A stretch of 30,365 bases of DNA from a virus. Within the stretch, counting starts at the first letter, position 1. Every line of letters begins with the position of its first letter. Shown piece after piece: positions 1 to 4,962 of the stretch. The stretch spans positions 1-30,365 of the IMG/VR virus record IMGVR_UViG_3300043446_000888; one strand, given 5' to 3'. The position numbers and the translations under genes were made by a program. Below the pieces are notes generated by a model. It was given only the letters and a program-made list of their open reading frames with translations. It did not search any database and was not told where the DNA came from.

Positions 1-1836
1 CGCCTGCCCGGCTCGATCAACATGAAGCCCGGCCGCAACAGCTTTGCCGCCCGGCTGGTCGAGTTTCACCCCGAGAACCAGTACACGCTCGCGCAGATTT
101 GCGAGGCCCTAGGCGTCGTGCCAGCCGAGGCGGCTGCCGCGTTCAAGCCCATCCGCGTCTCAGACGACGGCGCCGACGACGTGCTGGCTTGGCTCTCCGA
201 CCAAGGCTTGGTGCTGTCCAAGCCCAACGGCGAGGGCTGGGCCGGCGTCATCTGCCCTAACAGCGCCCAGCACAGCGACGGCAACCCCGAGGGGCGTTAT
301 AACCCCTCCATGCGGGCGTTTTGCTGCCTGCACAGCCACTGCATCGACCTAGACAGTAGCACGTTCTTGCAGTGGGTTGGCGAGCAGGGCGGCCCGCACC
401 ATGCGCCCGGCCTGCGCGATGAGCTGCTGGCTAACATGATGACCGACGCCCTTGGCAAGCTCCACCCGACCGAGCAGTTTCCCAACGAGGCCGCCCGCGT
501 GATCGCCGAGGTTGAGCGCAAGGAGTTGGGCCGCGTCGAGCGCGCGCAGTGGTACGAGCGCTTCGCCTACATTCAGGAGGGCGATCTGTACTTCGACATG
601 ATCGACCGCCGCGAGGTCAGCCGAAAGACCTTCAACGCCCTCTTTCGTCACATCGAATGCCGCAGCATCCACGGCAAAAGGCCCAAGGTCGAGGCCAGCA
701 TTTGCTTTGACGAGAACCGCCAGGCCATGGGCGCTCGGTCCCTGGTCGGCGTCACGTACGCGGCCGGCGAGGGGCTGCTGGTGGCCCGCGATGGTGACGT
801 GTACGGCAATCGCTGGCGCGACGCCCGCCCGGCCATCGTGGCCGACGCCAAGGCTAACGTTCGCCCCTGGCTGGAGCACTGCGAGGCGCTCATCCCCGAG
901 GCGTCTGAGCGCGAGCATATTTTTAACGTGATGGCTTACAAGGTCCAGCACCCCGAGGTGAAGATCAATCACGCTGTGCTGCATGGCGGCGATCAGGGCT
1001 GTGGCAAGGATACGCTCTGGGCCCCGTTCATCTGGGCGGTCTGCGGGCCGCAGTTCAAGAACCGGGGCTTGCTCGATAACGATACGCTGGGCTCCCAGTG
1101 GGGCTATCAGCTGGAATCGGAAGTGTTGATCTTGAATGAGCTGAAAGAGCCCGAGGCCAAGGACCGTCGGGCGCTGGCTAACAAGCTCAAGCCGATCATC
1201 GCAGCGCCCCCGGAGATGCTTACGATCAACCGCAAGGGTCTGCACCCGTATGACATGCTGAACCGCATGTTCGTGCTGGCCTTTAGCAATGACCCCGTGC
1301 CGATTTCGCTCGACTCCCAGGATCGCCGGTGGTTTTGCGTTTGGTCCGCAGCGCCTCGGATGGCCCCAGACGCTGCCGCGCGGCTGTGGGGTTGGTACAA
1401 GTCCGGCGGTTACGAGGCCATTGCCGCCTGGCTGAAAGCGCGGGACGTCTCGGCGTTTAACCCGTCCGCAGCGCCGGCCTGGACTGAATTCAAGTCCAAT
1501 CTGGTCGAGCACGGCATGTCCATCGCTGAATCGTACCTCGTGGAGCTTATGCGCGGCCGTAGGGGCGAGTTTTCCAAGGGTGTGGTGGGTAGCCCATTCC
1601 ACAGCCTTTGCGACCGTCTGGCGGCCGGCGCGCCCTCTGGCGTGAAAGTGCCCCAGGCTGCGCTCTTGCATGCGCTTAAAGAGGCTGGCTGGATCGACTG
1701 CGGCCGGATCAAATCGCGCGCCAACGATACCCGCAAACATGTGTTTTGCGCGCCTGATATGCAACTACACAGCAAGTCCGAATTGCGCGATTTGGTCGAG
1801 GACGCCGCGTCGCCGCTTATGGTGCGGGTGAAATAA
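1..1836 (+). CDS. Primase-polymerase/helicase, C-terminal part (5' end outside window)
   Basis: This is the 3' portion of a replicative primase-helicase of the phage/plasmid AEP-primase plus DUF5906/D5-like helicase type, which would prime and unwind DNA at the replication fork. The frame is open from base 1, and its first residues read RLPGSINMKPG. That resembles the RLPGTxNxKPG motif near the end of archaeo-eukaryotic primase domains, so the ATG at 22 is probably internal. A Cys/His cluster follows (Cys at 253, His at 271, then CCLHSHC at 322-342), as in primase zinc regions. The helicase core has a Walker A motif, GGDQGCGKDT, at 985-1014. A Walker B-like LILNE lies near 1126-1140, and a DRRWF arginine-finger/sensor segment at 1321-1335. 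The gene converges on the leftward small-gene operon and shares the intergenic terminator with it. I am confident of the helicase part; the primase domain itself is not visible here. Confidence 0.85.
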   Translation, partial: RLPGSINMKPGRNSFAARLVEFHPENQYTLAQICEALGVVPAEAAAAFKPIRVSDDGADDVLAWLSDQGLVLSKPNGEGWAGVICPNSAQHSDGNPEGRYNPSMRAFCCLHSHCIDLDSSTFLQWVGEQGGPHHAPGLRDELLANMMTDALGKLHPTEQFPNEAARVIAEVERKELGRVERAQWYERFAYIQEGDLYFDMIDRREVSRKTFNALFRHIECRSIHGKRPKVEASICFDENRQAMGARSLVGVTYAAGEGLLVARDGDVYGNRWRDARPAIVADAKANVRPWLEHCEALIPEASEREHIFNVMAYKVQHPEVKINHAVLHGGDQGCGKDTLWAPFIWAVCGPQFKNRGLLDNDTLGSQWGYQLESEVLILNELKEPEAKDRRALANKLKPIIAAPPEMLTINRKGLHPYDMLNRMFVLAFSNDPVPISLDSQDRRWFCVWSAAPRMAPDAAARLWGWYKSGGYEAIAAWLKARDVSAFNPSAAPAWTEFKSNLVEHGMSIAESYLVELMRGRRGEFSKGVVGSPFHSLCDRLAAGAPSGVKVPQAALLHALKEAGWIDCGRIKSRANDTRKHVFCAPDMQLHSKSELRDLVEDAASPLMVRVK

Positions 1837-1841
1837 AGAAA

Positions 1842-1870
1842 ACCCCCACGGGCTTGTGGCCGGTGGGGGT
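1842..1870 (-). terminator. Intrinsic terminator between convergent genes
   Basis: ACCCCCAC (1842-1849) pairs perfectly with GTGGGGGT (1863-1870) around a 13-base loop. Read on the minus strand the hairpin is followed by a T-rich run (TTTTCTTTATTT), as in a rho-independent terminator for the leftward operon. On the plus strand no T run follows, so it would stop primase transcripts less efficiently. Confidence 0.7.
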
Positions 1871-1884
1871 CAAGGGCAACTGCG

Positions 1885-1947
1885 TTACAGGTCGAAGAAG
1901 ACCGCTAGCAGTGCGGCGATGATACCGCAGATCAGGATTGCGCCCAT
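1885..1947 (-). CDS. 20-residue hydrophobic micropeptide
   Basis: A very short ORF encodes MGAILICGIIAALLAVFFDL, essentially one transmembrane helix with an acidic C-terminus. The start is set by a strong ribosome binding site, GAGGAGG, six to seven bases before the ATG. The ATG overlaps the last 16 bases of the upstream gene (stop at 1932), the same tight arrangement as the rest of this operon, and the terminator lies just past its stop. I do not recognise a family. A small membrane-acting phage peptide is the simplest reading; chance cannot be excluded at this length. Confidence 0.5.
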   Translation of the reverse strand: MGAILICGIIAALLAVFFDL

Positions 1948-2150
1948 GCCGCGTCCTCCTCGATTGCATTGATCGTGCCGGGCGATAGCAGGGGCAAAAT
2001 ATCAACCCCTGCCACTTTGGCGCTGATCAGATACGCGGCCGGCGGAAACGGCGGGTTGATTTCGTCGGCCGTCTGGCCGGGATCGTACTCTAGCTCGCAA
2101 TCGAGCCCGATCCCTTCGCCGTGCTCATAGTGGTGGCTTATTGTTCGCAT
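1932..2150 (-). CDS. Small conserved-type phage protein, 72 aa
   Basis: The product begins MRTISHHYEHGEGIGLDCEL and is acidic and soluble, with no signal peptide or membrane segment. Its N-terminal HGEG-x-GLDCELEYDPG segment looks like a recurring small phage protein whose function is unknown to me. GAGG lies about seven bases before the ATG. Its start overlaps the end of the upstream gene by 13 bases and its end overlaps the 20-residue micropeptide, so translation of the cluster is probably coupled. No function is proposed. Confidence 0.75.
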   Translation of the reverse strand: MRTISHHYEHGEGIGLDCELEYDPGQTADEINPPFPPAAYLISAKVAGVDILPLLSPGTINAIEEDAAWAQS

Positions 2151-2467
2151 GGCAGGGCCTCAACTTCAGGGATTGATGGGTCCAGCATGGCCGCCGGTCG
2201 GTCGGCGTGCTCATAGTTGACTTTGGCAAGGCGCAGCCTATCGTTTAGAACAGCATAAGCGCCGATGTAATCGGCAGTGCTCATGCCTGGCTCAAAAACG
2301 GGATAGGACCGTTTGTTGCTATCGTGCTTAGGGTTGCCCTTGTCCTTAGGCAGTTTGCGCCCTTTGGCGCCTTTGCTCTTGTCAATGAGCGCCAGTAGTT
2401 CGCGCGTGGGCTCGGCGTTTTGGGGCTGGACGGTAAACGTGGCGCGGTTGTGTGTGATGGTAATCAT
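2138..2467 (-). CDS. Small phage protein of unknown function, 109 aa
   Basis: I place the start at the ATG at 2465-2467 (product begins MITITHNRATF) because GGAG lies nine bases upstream. An in-frame TTG at 2482 would add five residues but would include that ribosome binding site in the coding sequence. The protein has a short beta-like N-terminus, then a very basic central stretch (KSKGAKGRKLPKDKGNPKHD, about residues 31-50) and an acidic C-terminus. The basic patch suggests nucleic-acid or polyanion contact, but that is inference. It lies within the leftward operon, overlapping the 72-residue gene downstream. Confidence 0.75.
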   Translation of the reverse strand: MITITHNRATFTVQPQNAEPTRELLALIDKSKGAKGRKLPKDKGNPKHDSNKRSYPVFEPGMSTADYIGAYAVLNDRLRLAKVNYEHADRPAAMLDPSIPEVEALPCEQ

Positions 2468-2471
2468 AGGG

Positions 2472-2729
2472 TTAGTCTCCAATGGCTTTGGTGATGGCTG
2501 CGCGGGCTTGGTTGAACCAGTCCGGCCGGGCGTCGCGTGGCGCGTCTTTCATGGGCGCAGCCCATTGAACCGCGGATTCAAGCGCGGCCAGCAAGTCCGG
2601 CGCGGCCGCAATTAACTGCGCGTCGCGTCGGTTAATCGTTTTGGTAAGTTCGACGTCTCCGGCGCCGGCCACGTAGCCGTTTTCAGATGCAGTGAACCAC
2701 CATTTCAGATGCATTTCAGATGGGCTCAT
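2472..2729 (-). CDS. Small phage protein of unknown function, 85 aa
   Basis: The start chosen is the ATG at 2727-2729 (MSPSEMHLKWWF), which has AAGGAA upstream and overlaps the stop of the previous gene as ATGA. The longer open frame to 2816 runs through that gene and adds an arginine-rich low-complexity stretch, so I reject it. The protein has an aromatic N-terminus, then NRRDAQLIAAAPDLLAALE and an alanine-rich helical C-terminus. The AQLIAAAPDLLAAL segment is typical of many small phage proteins of unknown role. It ends five bases before the next gene's start. Confidence 0.78.
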   Translation of the reverse strand: MSPSEMHLKWWFTASENGYVAGAGDVELTKTINRRDAQLIAAAPDLLAALESAVQWAAPMKDAPRDARPDWFNQARAAITKAIGD

Positions 2730-2923
2730 GTCTCGATGTTCCTTGCGATGATGTACTGATCGACCGCGTCGGCGACGTCGGTCCCGAAAAAATAATAGTA
2801 CTTGGCCGCGTCCCAATCAATGCGGCCGGCCAGGCGCGGCACGCGGGTTAGCAGCGCGTCCGTAAACGCGGCCAACCAATCCGCTTGTCGCTGTGCTTTG
2901 GTTTGTCCGAAATGGCGTTTCAT
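2726..2923 (-). CDS. Small phage protein of unknown function, 65 aa
   Basis: The ATG at 2921-2923 (MKRHFGQTKAQRQADW) is preceded by GGAG nine bases upstream, while the alternative TTG at 2938 would overlap that site. The gene is linked by ATGA overlaps to both neighbours (stop of the 42-residue gene upstream, start of the 85-residue gene downstream). The product is mostly helical, with a basic, glutamine-rich N-terminus and an aromatic KYYYFFGTD segment near residue 42. No family is recognised. Confidence 0.75.
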   Translation of the reverse strand: MKRHFGQTKAQRQADWLAAFTDALLTRVPRLAGRIDWDAAKYYYFFGTDVADAVDQYIIARNIET

Positions 2924-3048
2924 GCTTTCATGCTCCAAAAATAGATAGCGAAGGGCGCGCCGATGAGCGCGGCGAGGATGAGGGCTTGCAGGAAGTCCAG
3001 CGCGGCGCTGGCGCGGCGCACGGGACGGGGCTCATAGTGTTGGCGCAT
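2920..3048 (-). CDS. 42-residue single-span membrane protein
   Basis: The start at 3046-3048 lies two bases after the stop of the upstream gene and has a GGGGA ribosome binding site. The product is a basic N-terminal segment (MRQHYEPRPVRRASA) followed by one hydrophobic helix (roughly residues 17-38, LDFLQALILAALIGAPFAIY) and a short polar tail. By the positive-inside rule the N-terminus would be cytoplasmic. A longer frame to 3159 would overlap the upstream gene and has no better site. The role is unknown; the stop overlaps the next start as ATGA. Confidence 0.65.
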   Translation of the reverse strand: MRQHYEPRPVRRASAALDFLQALILAALIGAPFAIYFWSMKA

Positions 3049-3050
3049 GG

Positions 3051-3284
3051 TCACATCCCCACCATGGCCGCGCGGATGCTGGAGACGCTGTAGGGGGCAC
3101 CGTCGGGGGTTTTGGTTATGCCCCAATCGCGCAGCTCTAGCAGCATGCCATTGGCGCATTGATCGCGCTTTCCGGCGTAGCCCTTGAGGCAGGCGCGCGC
3201 AAGCCTGTACAGCCCTTCGTCATTGTTGATCCAGAGACTGACGTTCCAGTGGTTCCAGTTTTTGTGTCCGTTGAATTTGCTCAT
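3051..3284 (-). CDS. DUF7249-like small phage protein, 77 aa
   Basis: The product starts MSKFNGHKNWNHWNVSLWIN and ends with a PDGAPYSVSSIRAAMVG segment. From memory this Trp/Asn-rich N-terminus and the TPDGAPY motif match a widespread small phage family filed as DUF7249; I have not checked the number. The start has CTGGAG nine bases upstream. The protein is soluble and compact, without a signal peptide. Its function is unknown. Confidence 0.8.
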   Translation of the reverse strand: MSKFNGHKNWNHWNVSLWINNDEGLYRLARACLKGYAGKRDQCANGMLLELRDWGITKTPDGAPYSVSSIRAAMVGM

Positions 3285-3309
3285 GATGTGTACTCCAGTG
3301 GGCTAAGGG

Positions 3310-3516
3310 TTAGACGTTGACGGCGGCGGCAAAGTTAGGCGCCTGACCGGCGTAGCCTGCGATGCGGAAAGAATGAAAGCCGGCCACGCTGGCTGCCGCT
3401 TTAACGCGCTCGATGTTCGCTGTGGTGTTGGCGCCATCTTTGAAGCACGCCAAAAGCTCTTCCATGTAGTCGCGCGTCTCGCCTTTAGCCAGTCCATAGA
3501 TCAGAATTTCTTTCAT
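3310..3516 (-). CDS. Small phage protein of unknown function, 68 aa
   Basis: The product begins MKEILIYGLAKGETRDYMEE and looks like a small alpha/beta protein: a short strand, then helices rich in Ala and Glu, and a C-terminal FRIAGYAGQAPNFAAAV segment. AGGAG sits eight bases before the ATG. It is the first gene after a good sigma-70-like promoter on the minus strand, so it probably leads a leftward operon of eight genes ending at 1885. The overlapping frame at 3303-3497 has no ribosome binding site and is a shadow. Confidence 0.78.
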   Translation of the reverse strand: MKEILIYGLAKGETRDYMEELLACFKDGANTTANIERVKAAASVAGFHSFRIAGYAGQAPNFAAAVNV

Positions 3517-3559
3517 GTCGTTAGCTCCTGGTGTTGCATCGCGTCAGTGCGATGTAGAG

Positions 3560-3588
3560 ACTGTAAGAGATTTCCTTGCAGTGGTCAA
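3560..3588 (-). promoter_or_regulatory. Sigma-70-like promoter for the leftward small-gene operon
   Basis: On the minus strand TTGACC (3583-3588) and TACAGT (3560-3565) are separated by exactly 17 bases, a near-consensus -35/-10 pair. Transcription would begin near 3553, giving a leader of about 36 bases to the ATG at 3516. The -35 box overlaps the stop codon of the preceding gene. Confidence 0.6.
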
Positions 3589-3857
3589 GCGTTATCGGCA
3601 TAGGGATAAACCCTTACGAGCTTGGCGCGAACGTTGACGCGGAAGGCGTCGGCGCCAGCGCGCACGTATGTGACGCCCTTAGGCGTGCGCTGGTGCAGCT
3701 CGATCGCGCCAGGTAGCGACGGCGCAGCGGCCAGGCAGATAACGATCCATTGGGTGCGGCTAAGATGCCCCCGCACGTAGAGAACAGAAAGCGCTTCCTC
3801 AAGTTGCTGGCGGTTTTCAACGTGCGGAAGATGGATTAGGGGCTTTTTATGGGCCAT
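3585..3857 (-). CDS. Phage protein of unknown function, 90 aa, below the LexA-like box
   Basis: I use the ATG at 3855-3857 (MAHKKPLIHLPHVENRQQLE). The frame stays open to a GTG at 3992, but the extra 45 residues are low-complexity and lack a ribosome binding site. Even the chosen ATG has only a weak GAG upstream. The protein has a helical N-terminal half (QQLEEALSVLYVRGHLSRTQW, about residues 16-36) and a beta-rich, basic C-terminal half ending in VRVYPYADNA. It is the first gene leftward of the LexA-like palindrome, which overlaps a candidate promoter about 210 bases upstream. If that site works, this gene would be derepressed during host DNA damage. Function not recognised. Confidence 0.65.
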   Translation of the reverse strand: MAHKKPLIHLPHVENRQQLEEALSVLYVRGHLSRTQWIVICLAAAPSLPGAIELHQRTPKGVTYVRAGADAFRVNVRAKLVRVYPYADNA

Positions 3858-3939
3858 GGCGTGCTCGATAAAGTTGAGGGAAAACTGATAGTACGACAAA
3901 ACGTAGAAATACGCAAGAGCGTAAATGTAGGGGCTGTTT

Positions 3940-4037
3940 TGTGGGTAAGCGTGGGTTAAGAGTGGGTGATGGGAATTGGTGAGATTGTCCACGCGGTTTT
4001 CAGAGGAGAAATGTGTGGCTGTGGGTAATGTGGACTA
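3940..4037 (-). repeat. Left repeat array, CCCAC motif on minus strand
   Basis: Copies of GTGGGTAA-like units lie at 3941, 3951, 3963, 4021 and, more weakly, 4030 (GTGGACTA). Read on the minus strand, TTACCCACA occurs twice exactly (3940-3948 and 4020-4028), one base from the DnaA box TTATCCACA. On the plus strand TTGTCCACG lies at 3985-3993. These look like iterated protein-binding sites. Confidence 0.5.
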
Positions 4038-4070
4038 TTGGTTTGTTAATAGTTAGAGAGATAAAAAATA

Positions 4071-4086
4071 CTGTATATATATACAG
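4071..4086. promoter_or_regulatory. LexA (SOS) box-like palindrome
   Basis: CTGTATATATATACAG is a perfect 16-base palindrome and is identical to the core of the enterobacterial LexA consensus; the flanking TA on the left also fits. It covers the -10 element of a candidate leftward promoter, the usual position for LexA repression. An AT-rich palindrome could alternatively be a DNA-unwinding element. Confidence 0.65.
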
Positions 4087-4102
4087 GTAAAAGGCAGTGC
4101 AA
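4074..4102 (-). promoter_or_regulatory. Candidate leftward promoter overlapped by the LexA-like box
   Basis: On the minus strand TTGCAC (4097-4102) and TATATA (4074-4079) are 17 bases apart. Transcription would start near 4067 and reach the 90-residue gene at 3857 after a leader of about 210 bases that has no good start codon. Confidence 0.5.
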
Positions 4103-4131
4103 TAGCCCCGCGCCCTCGACGCAACACCACG

Positions 4132-4152
4132 CCAAAAAAATACGCTTTTTGG
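4132..4152. repeat. Short AT-rich inverted repeat
   Basis: CCAAAAA (4132-4138) pairs with TTTTTGG (4146-4152) around a 7-base loop. It lies between the palindrome and the right repeat array. It could be a weak terminator or part of an unwinding region; no role is assigned. Confidence 0.35.
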
Positions 4153-4173
4153 GGTAGACCTCCTGTCAACCCC

Positions 4174-4327
4174 ATTGCCCACTTGCCCACATTGACCACA
4201 AACCCCCACGCCAGCCCATGCGCTTACGCAGGCCATGCGACTTGCAACCCATGGCCCACATGGCCCACATGGCCCACATGGCTAACGGACGCATCCGACC
4301 GGCAAACCAATTGACCACATGGCCCAC
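4174..4327 (+). repeat. Right repeat array, iteron-like ATKGMCCAC units
   Basis: The 9-base unit ATGGCCCAC is repeated three times in tandem (4251-4277), followed by a degenerate copy ATGGCTAAC (4278-4286) and a further copy at 4319-4327. Related units lie at 4174 (ATTGCCCAC), 4183 (TTGCCCAC), 4191 (ATTGACCAC) and 4310 (ATTGACCAC). All point in the same direction and oppositely to the left array. The array lies about 150 bases before the terminase small subunit gene. Iterons, a partition/packaging site or operator repeats are all possible. Confidence 0.6.
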
Positions 4328-4481
4328 AGCATCCGGGCGCCTGGCCGCGCGGCAATCAAACACTTAGGTTTCTAAACTAAAAAGGCATTTTGCTTGGAGG
4401 GGGCGGGGGAGGGCCCGGAGCCGAGAGGTCACGGCAGCGGAGGGGCTACAAAAACTTTTTATTTTTTGCTATATTCGGCCC

Positions 4482-4955
4482 ATGTTCGAAACCCTGCCTT
4501 ACGAGCCGCGTCAGTTGCAAGCGACTGAAGACCGGCTGCATCGCATCTACAAGGCTGCCAAGCTTGGCCTTAAGGGTGACAACTTGGCACTGGCCGCAGG
4601 CATGCTGCCCAAGGAGTACGCCAGGCTCAAGCAGTTCGACAGCGTGGCGGAATATGCTGAGATGAAAGGCCGCGCTGATGGCGAGCTGCAAGCCAGTGAA
4701 CAGCTGCACGAAGCCGCAGCGCAGGGCGACGCCAAGGCGGCGCTGGCGATCCTCCAGAACGTCCACGGCTGGGTGGCTAAGCAGGCCATCAGTGTGGATG
4801 TCAACCAGCAGATCAGCATCACGGCGGCGCTGCAAGAAGCGCAGCGACGGGTGCGGGACGTGATCGACGTCACCGACGTAAAGGCCATCAATGAAGATAC
4901 TTCTATGGATCGTAGCCTTTCTGTTGGTCGTGTGGCTGATCAGCGTGCTGTTTGA
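4482..4955 (+). CDS. terS: Terminase small subunit
   Basis: This 157-residue protein is the likely DNA-recognition subunit of the packaging motor, which selects viral DNA and hands it to the large subunit. It lies directly before the large terminase gene and is nearly the same size as P22 gp3 (162 residues). The N-terminal half has a helix-turn-helix-like segment (LALAAGMLPKEYARLKQF, about residues 35-52). The middle reads GDAKAALAILQNVHGWVAKQAI, a segment I associate with phage small terminases, followed by a helical C-terminus. No ribosome binding site precedes the ATG. A TATATT -10-like hexamer ends only six bases before it, so the message may be leaderless, or the start may lie elsewhere. 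A 23-residue ORF overlaps its 3' end in another frame. Confidence 0.8.
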   Translation: MFETLPYEPRQLQATEDRLHRIYKAAKLGLKGDNLALAAGMLPKEYARLKQFDSVAEYAEMKGRADGELQASEQLHEAAAQGDAKAALAILQNVHGWVAKQAISVDVNQQISITAALQEAQRRVRDVIDVTDVKAINEDTSMDRSLSVGRVADQRAV

Positions 4956-4962
4956 CAACTGA
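4891..4962 (+). CDS. 23-residue hydrophobic ORF overlapping the end of terS
   Basis: In a different frame from the terminase small subunit gene, an ATG at 4891 opens a 23-residue ORF that is almost entirely one membrane helix (MKILLWIVAFLLVVWLIS, then VLFDN). It has AAAGG six bases upstream of the ATG. Its TGA shares its last base with the terL ATG (TGATG at 4960-4964), a classic stop-start coupling. The terS stop lies inside it (4953-4955). No family is recognised. The sequence supports a translated membrane micropeptide or a leader that couples terL translation; it could also be chance. Confidence 0.45.
   Translation: MKILLWIVAFLLVVWLISVLFDN

Larger units (their letters stand above)
3858..4481. 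other. Non-coding control region with opposed repeat arrays
   Basis: About 620 bases separate the leftward and rightward genes with no credible ORF. The left part (3901-4080) is rich in G and T on the plus strand (by hand count 61 G, 14 C). The right part (4081-4320) is rich in C and A (47 G, 91 C). The switch coincides with an AT-rich stretch and a perfect 16-base palindrome. GTGG-type repeats lie on the left and CCAC-type repeats on the right. A G-rich block (4396-4445) and a T-rich stretch lead into the terminase gene. The region could combine an origin, divergent promoters and a packaging-recognition site. Confidence 0.6.

Noticed and set aside
349-1764. 471-residue open frame on the minus strand
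   Set aside because: It lies opposite the primase-helicase, has no ribosome site or family-like motifs, and shows the His/Arg/Val-rich composition typical of antisense frames in GC-rich genes.
3858-3992. GTG-started N-terminal extension of the 3585-3857 gene
   Set aside because: No ribosome site, low-complexity residues, and it would run through the repeat array.
4251-4286. CRISPR-like repeat
   Set aside because: The 9-base units are directly tandem with no spacers; this is an iteron-like array.
4000-4363. Minus-strand frames in the control region (78 and 65 residues)
   Set aside because: Their sequence is a by-product of the repeats (for example MWAMWAMWA), with no ribosome binding sites.
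4390-4665. 91-residue plus-strand frame overlapping the terS start
   Set aside because: It starts in a G-rich low-complexity stretch and runs out of frame through terS, which has the family-like sequence.
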